Shown here: positions 1 through 8,559 of the stretch, one piece after another | How the letters are laid out: every line of letters begins with the position of its first letter | How positions within the stretch are numbered: position 1 is the stretch's first letter | Assembly: GCF_007859765.1 (NCBI RefSeq) | Contig: NZ_SIHJ01000001.1 | Location: 1 to 64,000, forward strand | Length of the DNA stretch: 64,000 nucleotides | Source of the DNA: Posidoniimonas corsicana | GTDB taxonomy: Bacteria; Planctomycetota; Planctomycetia; Pirellulales; Lacipirellulaceae | Direction of reading: 5' to 3' | Translations under genes and position numbers: made by a program | The notes under the pieces: generated by a model | Databases searched by the model: none | What the model saw: only the letters and a program-made list of their open reading frames with translations | What the model was told of the DNA's origin: nothing

Positions 1-46
1 GCTTCGGGATCACCTCTTCTGGACCGTGCTTCTTACCCTTCGGCAT
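1..46 (-). CDS. IS3-family transposase OrfA, N-terminal 15 residues only
   Basis: The minus strand from 46 reads MPKGKKHGPEEVIPK, the characteristic basic start of IS3-family OrfA proteins (helix-turn-helix DNA-binding subunit, normally about 90-100 aa, followed by OrfB made by frameshifting). A strong ribosome binding site, GAGGAGGTAGAAGG, lies at 47-60 just upstream. The rest is outside the window. Family assignment rests on this short start plus the adjacent IS-like end. Confidence 0.55.
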   Translation of the reverse strand, partial: MPKGKKHGPEEVIPK

Positions 47-127
47 CCTTCTACCTCCTCAAAGGTCATGTCCTCGACGCCCGGGATTATCCCAAACGGC
101 GTGGACTTATTTGAAGGGGCTGGGTCA
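1..127 (-). mobile_element. End of an IS3-type insertion sequence (partial)
   Basis: The window opens inside an element read on the minus strand. It holds the first codons of a transposase OrfA, and upstream of them (toward higher coordinates) the sequence runs to a terminal TGACCCAGCCCC... (complement of the bases ending near 127), as IS3-family ends begin TG and finish CA. Immediately after it, a protein-coding frame starts abruptly without a start codon, which places the junction at about 127/128. The other end lies outside the window, so the target duplication cannot be tested here. The family is inferred from the transposase start and the end sequence only. Confidence 0.6.
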
Positions 128-657
128 ACCCCGCCGACGCGGTAAAGGTTACCTACGCTACCGATGCGGACCGGCTGAATGTCGCCAGCGGCGGGGGCGC
201 CCTGCCCTCCGCGTCGCGGTGCCTGCTGTGGGTCGAGTCGCCCCACCCGGCGGGCCGGCCGGGCCTGGCCCGGGTCACGCTGGCGGTGGCGCCGCAGACG
301 CCGAGGGCGGGCTGGTGGGAGCGCCGCTTCGCCAAGACGCCGACACCGACAGCCCCGTCAGACGTGCGGGTGCTGGATGTCCCCCAGCAGGAGGTGCAGA
401 GCCTGATCCAAACGCTGGACGCCGAACGGTTCTTCGTGCGCAGCAAGCCGCTTACTACCGAGGCGTTTGTCGGCGTCGAGCGCAACGGCGAGCGGTTCGC
501 CAAGGACTTCCGCAGCTTGCCGCAGCTCGACGCGCTCGTGCTCAAGGCCCACCGCCAGGGCATTGGCGCCGGGGCGGACGGGACCGTCAAGCTGGCCGCG
601 CGCGGGGCTGACCAGTGCGTGCGGCTGCCGCCGGTTTCGACCGAGCTACGCCGCTGA
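128..657 (+). pseudogene. C-terminal remnant of a gene cut by the IS
   Basis: From about 128 the + strand is open to TGA at 655-657 with strong G/C preference at third positions. The protein reads PADAVKVTYATDADRL at its start and contains VRVLDVPQQEVQSLIQTL and a segment around ERFFVRSKPLTTEAF. The same frame is stopped at 112-114 inside the IS end, and there is no convincing start codon near the junction, so this looks like the 3' part (about 175 codons) of a gene whose 5' part lies beyond the IS. I do not recognise the family. An internal ATG-like start cannot be excluded, but the coding signal begins upstream of it. Confidence 0.55.
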
Positions 658-822
658 ACGAGTCTGCTGGTTGCGCGCTCTGGGCAGCGGGTGTGGCTGG
701 CCCCCGGAAACCTGACGCCGGCCCGCACGCCTCCCGATAGACGACTGCAGGCGGATTGCCGACGCACGATGCGCGGCGCCCGCCCAAGGACGGCTACCTA
801 AACGACCCACGGAGGGTTCACC

Positions 823-1712
823 ATGAGGCGGAACATTCTTGCCACCGCTGCGCTCGCGGCGTGCATGATAAACGGGGCGCCCGCGGCGCCGGGCTGGACC
901 CCAACTTGGCGCCGATCGGCGACATCGACTCGGCCATCGAGCTGTGCGGGTACAACAGCGGCTGCGACTGCTGCTGCAGCTCGGGCGGGTGCACGCTGAC
1001 GTTCGACGTGGACTTCCTGTTCATGAAGTACTACCAGTCGGGCGGCGTGCAGTCGAGCGACGCCGGCGAGATCGTCGGCAACAACGAGAACGCCGAGTTC
1101 GACTTCGAGCTCGCGCCCCGCTTCACGGTGGGCGTCGAGACCTGCGGAGGCCTGGGCGCCCGCGTCCGCTACTGGTTCTTCGACCACTCGGCGCCGACGG
1201 TCGACGGCGGGGGCTTCGTGGCGGTGGACGCGTACACGTTTGACGCGGAGCTCTTCAAGCGGGTGCAGCTCGGCCGCTCGACCACCCTCGAGGGCTTCGG
1301 CGGCGCGCGGTGGAGCGAGTTCAACCTGAACGACGACACCGACCTCGACTGGCGGGTGGAGGGCGTCGGCCTCACGACCGGCTTCCAGCTCAGCCAGCAC
1401 CTCTGCTGCAACCACCGCCTGTACGCGGGCACGCGGCTGGCCGTGGTGGTGGGCGACATCCGGCTGGACGACGGCGGCGACCTGGATGACTCGGAGGGCG
1501 TGGGGGTCAACAACACCTGCCTGCAGGTGGAGCTGGCCGCCGGGTACGAGGGCAAGAGCAACCTGGGCCGCGGCGTGACCCTGGTGTACGGCGCCGGCGC
1601 CGAGTTCCACAACTGGAGCGACGCCGCCGTCCGGAACGACGCGTCCGACGAGGCCTACCTGTCCGACGCCGGCTGGGGGGGCTTCACCTTCCGCCTGGGC
1701 GCGGAGTACTAG
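823..1712 (+). CDS. Outer-membrane beta-barrel protein, apparent frameshift after the signal peptide
   Basis: ATG at 823 follows a good ribosome binding site (GGAGGG, 811-816) and encodes a signal peptide, MRRNILATAALAACMINGAP. The barrel part is in another frame (from about 885, GLDPNLAPIGDIDSAIEL onward) and runs to TAG at 1712. The two join if one base is missing in the GC-only stretch around 870-890; adding one base gives an AxA-type cleavage site. The mature part has a Cys cluster (CGYNSGCDCCC), alternating aromatic/hydrophobic strands and a C-terminal strand ending FTFRLGAEY, as in the Legionella-type major outer membrane proteins that are common in planctomycetes. It probably acts as a pore or structural protein in the outer membrane. 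The frameshift could be a sequencing error, a recent mutation or a phase-variable site. Confidence 0.7.
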
Positions 1713-1786
1713 GCCCGAGCAACTCGGCGAGATTTGCCGCCGCCCAGGCCGACTCCCATGTGGTCGGCCACCGCTGATCAACCTAC

Positions 1787-1821
1787 GCCGCCGGGTTGGC
1801 GCCCTGCGCCACCCCGGCGGC
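1787..1821. terminator. Strong GC hairpin downstream of the outer-membrane protein gene
   Basis: Two nested perfect stems: GCCGCCGGG (1787-1795) with CCCGGCGGC (1813-1821), and GGCGC (1798-1802) with GCGCC (1806-1810) around a CCT loop. It lies 75 bases past the stop codon of the barrel gene and before the next small gene. There is no T-run, so it may act as a transcript 3'-end stabiliser or a factor-assisted terminator rather than a classic intrinsic terminator. Confidence 0.4.
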
Positions 1822-1874
1822 GCTGCGGATCACTGCTCTAGACGCGGGTCGGGCGCCGTGTGACAATTCCCGTC

Positions 1875-2180
1875 ATGCGGAACGTAACCGTCACCATCTT
1901 GCTGCTGCCCGGCGTGGGCCTGGGGCCCTTCTGGGCCGCGCCGCCGGTTGAGCCAAAGGCCGACGACCAGGGCGCCCCCTCGCTCCCCACCGACACCTGC
2001 CAGGTGGGCCTGTCCCACAGCGTGAGGCCGGCGGCCGGCACAAGGCCGGTCGGCGAGTTCGCCCGCGTCCGCTACGTGTGCCTGTTCCTGGACTGGCCCC
2101 CGGTCGAACGGATCTGCTTCGAGCGTCCGACGACCCAGCGCCAAACCCTGCAGGCGCAGCACGTCCTGCTGCGCATCTGA
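1875..2180 (+). CDS. Small secreted protein of unknown function
   Basis: A 101-aa frame starting MRNVTVTILLLPGVGLGPFW, with a hydrophobic N-terminus that fits a short signal peptide or membrane anchor, followed by a Pro-rich stretch and a C-terminal half with three Cys. Nearly every codon ends in C or G, matching the surrounding real genes, which argues for coding despite the small size. No family is recognised. It lies alone between the barrel gene and the magnesium-transporter pair, all on the same strand. The start could also be the in-frame GTG at 1860. Confidence 0.55.
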   Translation: MRNVTVTILLLPGVGLGPFWAAPPVEPKADDQGAPSLPTDTCQVGLSHSVRPAAGTRPVGEFARVRYVCLFLDWPPVERICFERPTTQRQTLQAQHVLLRI

Positions 2181-2283
2181 TTGACCGCCCCGCGTTCCGA
2201 CGCTTTCTGCGGTCAAACTTCCCAGGCACTTGCCGCTTAACCCCGTTGAGTGGTTGAGCGTGCGCACACGGAAAAGGTTTCTC

Positions 2284-2427
2284 ATGAGTTCTGAACACGA
2301 GGGTCGCGGTACGCAATCCGAGCACCCCAAGGGCGATGGGTGGGGGGGCCTCATCGTGCTGGCCTACGTGATTGGCGTCCCGTTGGTGGGCATCGTTTAC
2401 ACCCTGGTCTGGGGCCGCCCCCAATAG
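2284..2427 (+). CDS. 47-aa single-pass membrane protein upstream of mgtE
   Basis: MSSEHEGRGTQSEHPKGDGW is followed by one membrane segment (GGLIVLAYVIGVPLVGIVY, about residues 21-40) and a short tail. Its stop codon overlaps the TAGGAG ribosome binding site of the next gene, which starts 10 bases later, so the two are almost certainly co-translated. The N-terminus is polar and probably cytoplasmic. The function is unknown; a small regulatory or accessory subunit of the transporter is a reasonable guess from the coupling alone. Confidence 0.65.
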   Translation: MSSEHEGRGTQSEHPKGDGWGGLIVLAYVIGVPLVGIVYTLVWGRPQ

Positions 2428-2437
2428 GAGACCCCGG

Positions 2438-3424
2438 ATGACTGGCCTCTCGAGTGTCGAGCTGAACGGCTCGATCAGCAGCACGCTCCGCCGCGACTTC
2501 AGCCGGCTGCACGTCGATCGAACGGTAGGCGAAGCGCTCGCGGAGATCCGGCGGCGGCCCCCGCCCAACCGGATCATCTACTTCTACGTCATCGATGACG
2601 ACGACCGGCTGCAGGGCGTGATCCCGACGCGGCGGCTCCTGCTGAGCGACCTGCAGACGCCGCTGTCGGAGATCATGGTCCGCGAGGTGGTCACGATCCC
2701 GCACACCGCCACGGTGCTCGACGCGTGCGAGTTCTTCGTCATGCACCGGCTGCTGGCCTTCCCCGTCGTGGACGACCAGCGGCGGGTGGTTGGCACGGTG
2801 GACGTGGAGCTCTACACGCAAGAGCTGAGCGAGCTCGACCGCAGCGAGCACAGCGACGACCTGTTTCAGCTGATCGGCGTGCACATCGCCGAGTCGCAAC
2901 AGGCGTCGCCCGGGACGGCGTTCAAGAGCCGGTTCCCGTGGCTGCTGGCCAACGTCGCCGGCGGCGTGATGGCCGCGTTCTTGTCCGGCATGTTCCAGCG
3001 GCAGCTGCAGGAGGTGGTGGCCATCGCGCTGTTCATCCCGGTGGTGCTGGCGTTGGCCGAGAGCGTGAGCATCCAGTCGGTCAGCCTGGCGCTGCAGACC
3101 CTGCACGGCAAGCGGCCGACGCTCCGCGGCGTGATCGCGAAGCTGCGGCGCGAGTTCCTGACCGGCGCCATGCTCGGCGCCGCCTGCGCCGCCATCATCG
3201 CGGTTGTGGCGGCGGTCTGGCTGCGGGACCCGCGCGTGGTGGTCTGCCTGATCGGCGGCATCTCGGGCGGGGTCGCGATCGCCGCGGTCATCGGCGTCGC
3301 GATGCCGAACCTGATCCGCATCTCGCGTCGGGACCCACAGGTCGCGGCCGGCCCGGTCGCGCTCGCCATGACCGACATGGCGACCCTGCTGGTGTACTTC
3401 AATCTGGCCCGGGCGTTGATCTAG
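2438..3424 (+). CDS. mgtE: MgtE-type magnesium transporter, short form
   Basis: A 328-aa protein with two CBS domains (about residues 30-135, including DDRLQGVIPTRRLLL and FPVVDDQRRVVGTVDVEL) followed by about five membrane segments, beginning near residue 168 (WLLANVAGGVMAAFLSGMF) and ending with MTDMATLLVYFNLARALI. This is the order of the CBS and membrane parts of MgtE Mg2+ channels, in which the cytoplasmic part closes the pore when Mg2+ is plentiful. The usual N-terminal superhelical domain of about 120 residues is missing, so the protein is shorter than the typical 450 aa. The ATG at 2438 is supported by TAGGAG at 2425-2430. It probably forms a dimeric channel in the inner membrane. Confidence 0.85.
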   Translation: MTGLSSVELNGSISSTLRRDFSRLHVDRTVGEALAEIRRRPPPNRIIYFYVIDDDDRLQGVIPTRRLLLSDLQTPLSEIMVREVVTIPHTATVLDACEFFVMHRLLAFPVVDDQRRVVGTVDVELYTQELSELDRSEHSDDLFQLIGVHIAESQQASPGTAFKSRFPWLLANVAGGVMAAFLSGMFQRQLQEVVAIALFIPVVLALAESVSIQSVSLALQTLHGKRPTLRGVIAKLRREFLTGAMLGAACAAIIAVVAAVWLRDPRVVVCLIGGISGGVAIAAVIGVAMPNLIRISRRDPQVAAGPVALAMTDMATLLVYFNLARALI

Positions 3425-3616
3425 CGACTCCCAACCCTGGGAACGCATGGTGGTCCAGCAGCCGCGGATTCTGGGTTGTTGGGGTGATCGGTAACATGTC
3501 GTCTGGTACAACAAGATTGAGTGAGGCGTGCGCCGCCTGCAACAGGCGTTGCCGGATTGCAAAATCAGCATTGTTCGCCACTAGTTGGTCCGATCCATAC
3601 TGCTCAAGTGCCCAGC

Positions 3617-4651
3617 ATGCGAACTCACTCGCTCTCAACTTTCACGCTCATCGTGCTCTTGCTAGCCAGTCCGGCGGCAGGGCAGCGGACGGCGGCGGAC
3701 GCAGAGAACCTGGGCGGCGCCCGGCTGGCCGCGACGCGGCGGGCAGCGATCTCGGCCAAGCCCTTCGGGCGCCCGCTCGACGCGGAAATGGTCCGGCGGT
3801 GGCTGCGGATCAGCTCGCGGTGCACAATCGCCGAGTTCGAGCTGTTCCTCGGCCCGCTCTCGGCCGACGAGAAGCGGCTGCTGGAGGTGATTGAACAGAT
3901 GCCGGCGCCGATCGTCAACCGCACGCACTTCGAGGACCTGCGGGCGGTGCTGAAGAACGGGCGGCTCACGTCCTACCTGGTGCAGGAGCAGCAGGAACAG
4001 CAACTCAAGCACACCACGCCCGCGGTCGAGAACGAGCTGTACGGCGCGTTCGACTGTGTGTTCGCCAGCGTCGGCCCGCCCGACGGCTCGCCCCGCTACG
4101 GCGACGTCATCATCCGCCTGCGTGACTCGGTCCGCGAGCACGCGTGGGCGACGCCGTTCAGCGGCATGCACTTCCTGCACAGCGTGCGGGACCAGGACGC
4201 GCGAAGGATGCAGCAGGTCCTGCAGTCCGGGCGGGCGCTGCCGACCGCGCCAACCAACCCGCTGAGCCTGGGCTTCGACGACCGCCTGCACTTCTCGCAC
4301 TACGTGGTGACGGAGAACGACTGGAGCCGGGCCCTTGGGTTCCAGGCGGTGCTGACGCTCCGCAACGCGGGCGACTCGCCGGCCGGCGATCAGGTGCGCC
4401 GCCGCTTCGCGCGGCTGCTGTCGGCGGCCGATGCGCGGGAGTTCTGGACCGTGTTTATTCCGCCGATCGAGGACGGCCTTCCCGCCGAACAAGAAGCCGC
4501 TCGCGTCCCATTCGGCTACCTGGAGGGCAAGTTCGACAACACGCTGCCGATCGCGGACTTCACGGCGATCGAGGTCCCCAACGACAAGCTGAACGAGGTG
4601 CTCGCCTGGCCCGAAGCGCGGCCGTACCGCGATCTGATCCGCGGTTACTGA
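3617..4651 (+). CDS. Secreted protein of unknown function
   Basis: A 344-aa protein with a clear signal peptide (MRTHSLSTFTLIVLLLASPA, cleavage near AAGQ). The mature part is soluble and shows no membrane segments or repeats. Recognisable blocks are YGDVIIRLRDSVREHAWATP in the middle and PFGYLEGKFDNTLPIADFTA near the C-terminus. Their spacing (a Gly/Asp-Val strand and a late Glu-containing strand running into a 'TAIEVP' strand) is loosely like ADP-ribosyltransferase-fold proteins, but the match is weak and no catalytic triad can be assigned. It stands alone between mgtE and the GH43 gene. I would call it a hypothetical secreted protein. Confidence 0.7.
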   Translation: MRTHSLSTFTLIVLLLASPAAGQRTAADAENLGGARLAATRRAAISAKPFGRPLDAEMVRRWLRISSRCTIAEFELFLGPLSADEKRLLEVIEQMPAPIVNRTHFEDLRAVLKNGRLTSYLVQEQQEQQLKHTTPAVENELYGAFDCVFASVGPPDGSPRYGDVIIRLRDSVREHAWATPFSGMHFLHSVRDQDARRMQQVLQSGRALPTAPTNPLSLGFDDRLHFSHYVVTENDWSRALGFQAVLTLRNAGDSPAGDQVRRRFARLLSAADAREFWTVFIPPIEDGLPAEQEAARVPFGYLEGKFDNTLPIADFTAIEVPNDKLNEVLAWPEARPYRDLIRGY

Positions 4652-4821
4652 GCCGGAACACGCGACGGCGCTGTCGCGGATGCGCAATTACATGCGCCGA
4701 ATGCGCCGCGAGGCGTCCCTCGGACGGCCGTGGAGGCGATTGCGTGTAGACTCGGTGCACAAGCGGGGCGGAAGCCCCGCGGTTCTCCATTCTACGCAGC
4801 CCCAATTCAGGCGATCCCCTC

Positions 4822-6171
4822 ATGCAGAGAGTCCTCTCCCTTCTCTTGGCCGCCGGCAGTCTGCTGAACCTTGCGGCTCATTCTCGCGCCGACTACCCGA
4901 TCGCTTCGCACCGCTACCTGGCGGACCCGAGCACCCTAGTGACCGGCAACCGCGTGTACGTCTACTGCTCCAACGACGACGAGAGCCCGCTCGAAGGGAG
5001 CTACAACATCCCCAGCGTGGTGTGCGTGTCCAGCAGCGACCTAAAGAACTGGACCGACCACGGCGAGGTGTTCCGCGCCGAGGACCGCACCACCTGGGCG
5101 AAGAAGACCTGGGCGCCCGCCGCGATCGAGCGCGACGGCAAGTTCTATCTGTACTTTGGCAACGGCGGCGCCAACATCGGCGTCGCGGTAGCCGACCACC
5201 CGGCCGGCCCGTTCACCGACCCGCTCGGCAAGCCGCTGATCACCCACCAGACGCCAGGCGTCCCCCCGGCGAAGAACATGTGGCTGTTCGACCCCGGCGT
5301 GTTCATCGACGACGACGGCCAGGCCTACATCTACTTCGGCGGCAACGGCGACGACAACGTCCGCGTGGCGCGGCTCAACCCTGACATGACCAGCCTGGAC
5401 GGCGAGGTGATGAAGCGGTCGGCCCCTAACTTCTTCGAGGCGGCGTGGGTCTTCAAGCACGGCGGGCGGTACTACTTCAGCTACTCCACGACTCCCAGAG
5501 CCCAGATGCGGATCGACTACCTAACCGGCGACAGCCCGCTCGGCCCCTTCGAGTACGCCGGAGTTGTCGGCGCGCAGCCGCCGCTGAACAACAACAATAA
5601 CCATGCGGCGCAGTTCAAGCTGAAGGACCGATGGCTGCACGTGTACCACAACCGCGTGGTCGCGACCCAGGCGAAGATCCCCACCGGGTTCCGCCGCAAC
5701 ATCGCGGTCGAGGAAATGCGGTTCGGCCCGGACGGCGCCATCGAGGAGGTGGAGTACACCGAGGACGGCGTCGAGCAGCTCGGCGCGCACGATCCCTACG
5801 CCCGGACCGAAGGCGAGACCTTCCGTTCGCAGCACGGCGTCGAAACCGAGCCCAGCGGCGAACGCAACATGGCGCTGACCGACCTGCAGAACGGTGACTG
5901 GGTAAAGATCGCCGGCGTCGACTTTGGCGCCGGCGCCGCGAGGTTCAACGCCCGGGTGGCCAGCAAGGCGGGCTGCCGGGTCGAGCTGCGGGCCGGCGGG
6001 CCCGAGGGCAAGCTGCTGGGCACGCTCACCGTCGAGCCGGGCGCCGCGGACGACTGGCGCGACGCCTCGTGTGAGGTCGGCGGCGCCACCGGCGTGCAGG
6101 ATCTGGTGCTGCGGTTCGTGGGCAAGGGCGAGCAGCTCGGCAAGCTGGACTACTGGTCGTTCCAAAAGTAG
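4822..6171 (+). CDS. GH43 glycoside hydrolase with C-terminal CBM6-like domain
   Basis: A 449-aa secreted enzyme: signal peptide (MQRVLSLLLAAGSLLNLAAH), five-bladed beta-propeller of glycoside hydrolase family 43 (about 25-325) and a beta-sandwich carbohydrate-binding domain (about 345-448, GDWVKIAGVDFGAGAARFNA, CBM6-like). The three GH43 acidic residues are visible: Asp35 in LADPST (base), Asp157 in LFDPGVF (pKa modulator) and Glu206 in NFFEAAW (acid). The layout matches arabinoxylan arabinofuranohydrolases and related xylan-acting enzymes; the exact substrate cannot be told from sequence. Its 3' end faces that of the sulfatase genes (19-base gap), suggesting a shared polysaccharide-degrading locus on opposite strands. 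Confidence 0.85.
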   Translation: MQRVLSLLLAAGSLLNLAAHSRADYPIASHRYLADPSTLVTGNRVYVYCSNDDESPLEGSYNIPSVVCVSSSDLKNWTDHGEVFRAEDRTTWAKKTWAPAAIERDGKFYLYFGNGGANIGVAVADHPAGPFTDPLGKPLITHQTPGVPPAKNMWLFDPGVFIDDDGQAYIYFGGNGDDNVRVARLNPDMTSLDGEVMKRSAPNFFEAAWVFKHGGRYYFSYSTTPRAQMRIDYLTGDSPLGPFEYAGVVGAQPPLNNNNNHAAQFKLKDRWLHVYHNRVVATQAKIPTGFRRNIAVEEMRFGPDGAIEEVEYTEDGVEQLGAHDPYARTEGETFRSQHGVETEPSGERNMALTDLQNGDWVKIAGVDFGAGAARFNARVASKAGCRVELRAGGPEGKLLGTLTVEPGAADDWRDASCEVGGATGVQDLVLRFVGKGEQLGKLDYWSFQK

Positions 6172-6190
6172 GGGACCAGCAGCACGCTGA

Positions 6191-8515
6191 CTACTTTTTC
6201 ACCTCGACGGTCACCTTCTCGATCTGGCCGGTGAACTTGAAGGGGGTTTGGTACGCGGTGGTGACCGGCTGGCCCGTGTCCTCGCCGATGCCGAAGGTGT
6301 CGATGCCGAACCGGCCGGCGACGGTCGCGTGCATCCTGCCGCTGCCGACCTCCTGCCCGTTGACCTTCAGCGTGATGTCGGCGCCCTTACCGGCGCCGCC
6401 GCCGGCGTAGTCGAAGTCGAGCTCGACGGTCGCCTCGCCGGCGGGCAGCGGCTTGTCGCCACGGACCACCGTGTGCTTCTCGAAGTAGTTGTAGTCGAAC
6501 ACCGGCACGCCGGCGTCGACGTACAGCACCATGCCGGCGGCTACCCCGCCGAAGCCCATCACGACTCCCTCCGTGTCGGCGCCGTCGGTGGTTAGCTTGG
6601 CGGTCAGCGTCCAGCTGTTGTTCTTCATCGGCGGCGCCGCGGGCTCGGCGATCCGGGTCGCGCCCGCGAAGTAGGTGTAGGTGCTCGAGTCGGGGTCCCA
6701 TCCGGGCACGGGCGGCTTCGGGATGGCCAGGCGGCCGGCGCCGCGGTCGTCGAACGGGTAGACGTCGTGCTCCTCGGCGGCCGCCTGGAACTGCTTCTTC
6801 ATCGCCTCCAGCTTGTCGGGCATCGCGGCCGCCAGGTCATTGGCTTCGGAGAAGTCCTCGCTCAGGTGGTACAGCTCCCAGCGGTCCTGGCCCCAGTTGC
6901 CGGGCGCCAGGTCCTGCCGCCACGGCAGGGTGTGCTGGGCGTTGGCCTTCCAGCCGTCTTCGTAGATGGAGCGGTTGGTGAAGATCTCGAAGTACTGCTC
7001 GTCGCGGCCCTTGAAGGACGGGTCGGTAAAGCTCGCGTAGATCGACGCGCCGGCCAGCGGCTTCTGCTCGATGCCGTTGACCTCGGTGGGCATGGGGACT
7101 TTGGCCGCTTCGAGGATCGTCGGCACGATGTCCACCAGGTGCACAAACGCGTCGCGCGGCCGATCGTCGTGCTTGATGCGGGCGGGCCAGCTGATGACCA
7201 TCGGGTTGCGGGTGCCGCCGAGGTGCGAGGCGACCTGCTTGCACCACTGGAACGGCGTGTTGCCGGCCCACGCCCAGCCGACCGGGTAGTGCGGCTCCGA
7301 CTCGGGCCCGCCCAGCTTGTCGAGGTTGGCGATCACGTCGTCGAGCTTGGTCTCGAGCCCGTTGAGGTTCATGATCTCGTTGAGCGTCCCGTCGGGCCCG
7401 CCCTCGGCGCTGGCGCCGTTGTCGCCCACGATGTAGATGACCATCGTGTTCTCGGCGTCGGGCAGCTCCTTAACCGCGTCGAGCAGACGCCCCACCTCGT
7501 GGTCGGTGAACGCGAAGTAGCCGGCGAAGTTCTCGAACAACGCCGCGTACACCTTCTTCTGCTCGTCGCTGAGGCTGTCCCACTCGGGCACCCAGTCGGG
7601 CTTCTCGGTAAGCTTGGTCCCTTCGGGCACGATGCCCATCTCGAGCTGCCGCTGGAACACCTGCTGGCGGTAGTCCTCCCAGCCCATGTCGAACTTGCCC
7701 TTGAACTGCTCACGCCACTCGGCGGTCACGTGGTGCGGCGCGTGCATCGCGCCGGGGGCGAAGTACATGAAGAACGGCTTCTCGGGCGCGACCGACTTGG
7801 CGAACCGCATCCGCGCGATGGCCTTGTCGGTCATGTCGGTCATGAAGTGGTAGCCCTCCTCGGGCGTCTTGTCCGGCTCGACTGGCGTGGTGTTCTCGAA
7901 GATCACCGGGTAGTACTGGTGCGTCTCGCCGGCGTTGAAGCCGTAGAAGTACTCGAACCCCATCCCGGTCGGCCAGCGGTCGAATGGGCCGGCGACCGTG
8001 GTCTCCCAGTCGGGCGTGTTGTGGTTCTTGCCGAACCACCAGGTGTTGTAGCCGTTGTCCTTGAGGATCTGGCCGATCGTGGCGGTCGACTTGGGCAGCA
8101 TGGTGGAGTAGTTGGGGAAGCCGGTCGCCCATTCCATTAGGAAGCCGTTGCCGCACTCGTGGTGGTTGCGGCCGGTCAGCAGCGCGGCCCGCGACGGCCC
8201 GCAGATGGCCGTAGTGTGGAACCGGTTGTACCGCAGCCCCTCGGAGGCCAGCTTGTCCAGAGCCGGCGTGGGGATCAGCCCTCCGAAGGTGGAGGTCTGG
8301 CCGAAGCCGACGTCGTCCAGCAGGATCACGATAATGTTGGGCGCCCCCTCCGGCGCGGGCACGGGGCCCTGCCAGTCGGACTCGGAGTCCTGGTAGGTCT
8401 TGCCGATCTTGCCCTCGAACGGCGTGAGCTCCATCGGCAGCTTGCCGCGGTCCGGCTCGGCGGCAAGGGCGGGGGCGGCGACAACTATAAACACAAACAG
8501 GATGAGTGAACGCAT
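6191..8515 (-). CDS. Secreted sulfatase (arylsulfatase family) with C-terminal beta domain
   Basis: A 774-aa protein with signal peptide [19 protein letters not shown]. It has the alkaline-phosphatase-fold sulfatase core: metal-binding Asp-Asp at 67-68 (ILLDDVGFG), the sulfatase signature with Cys105 ([14 protein letters not shown]), which must be converted to formylglycine, and the MHAPHHV and [10 protein letters not shown] metal/active-site blocks. After about residue 600 an extra beta-rich domain follows ([20 protein letters not shown] onward). It probably removes sulfate esters from polysaccharides or aryl sulfates in the periplasm or outside. It follows the next sulfatase gene by 44 bases, likely as one operon. 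No formylglycine-generating enzyme is in the window. The ATG at 8515 is chosen because upstream sequence in this frame overlaps the other sulfatase gene. Confidence 0.92.
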   Translation of the reverse strand: MRSLILFVFIVVAAPALAAEPDRGKLPMELTPFEGKIGKTYQDSESDWQGPVPAPEGAPNIIVILLDDVGFGQTSTFGGLIPTPALDKLASEGLRYNRFHTTAICGPSRAALLTGRNHHECGNGFLMEWATGFPNYSTMLPKSTATIGQILKDNGYNTWWFGKNHNTPDWETTVAGPFDRWPTGMGFEYFYGFNAGETHQYYPVIFENTTPVEPDKTPEEGYHFMTDMTDKAIARMRFAKSVAPEKPFFMYFAPGAMHAPHHVTAEWREQFKGKFDMGWEDYRQQVFQRQLEMGIVPEGTKLTEKPDWVPEWDSLSDEQKKVYAALFENFAGYFAFTDHEVGRLLDAVKELPDAENTMVIYIVGDNGASAEGGPDGTLNEIMNLNGLETKLDDVIANLDKLGGPESEPHYPVGWAWAGNTPFQWCKQVASHLGGTRNPMVISWPARIKHDDRPRDAFVHLVDIVPTILEAAKVPMPTEVNGIEQKPLAGASIYASFTDPSFKGRDEQYFEIFTNRSIYEDGWKANAQHTLPWRQDLAPGNWGQDRWELYHLSEDFSEANDLAAAMPDKLEAMKKQFQAAAEEHDVYPFDDRGAGRLAIPKPPVPGWDPDSSTYTYFAGATRIAEPAAPPMKNNSWTLTAKLTTDGADTEGVVMGFGGVAAGMVLYVDAGVPVFDYNYFEKHTVVRGDKPLPAGEATVELDFDYAGGGAGKGADITLKVNGQEVGSGRMHATVAGRFGIDTFGIGEDTGQPVTTAYQTPFKFTGQIEKVTVEVKK

Positions 8516-8559
8516 GGAGAAAACCCAGATCCGAATCGAAGGAAACTGCCTGACCAGGG

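Noticed and set aside
2181-2283. Possible riboswitch upstream of the magnesium-transporter pair
   Set aside because: The gap is only about 100 bases and shows no recognisable M-box or ykkC-like stem pattern or terminator.
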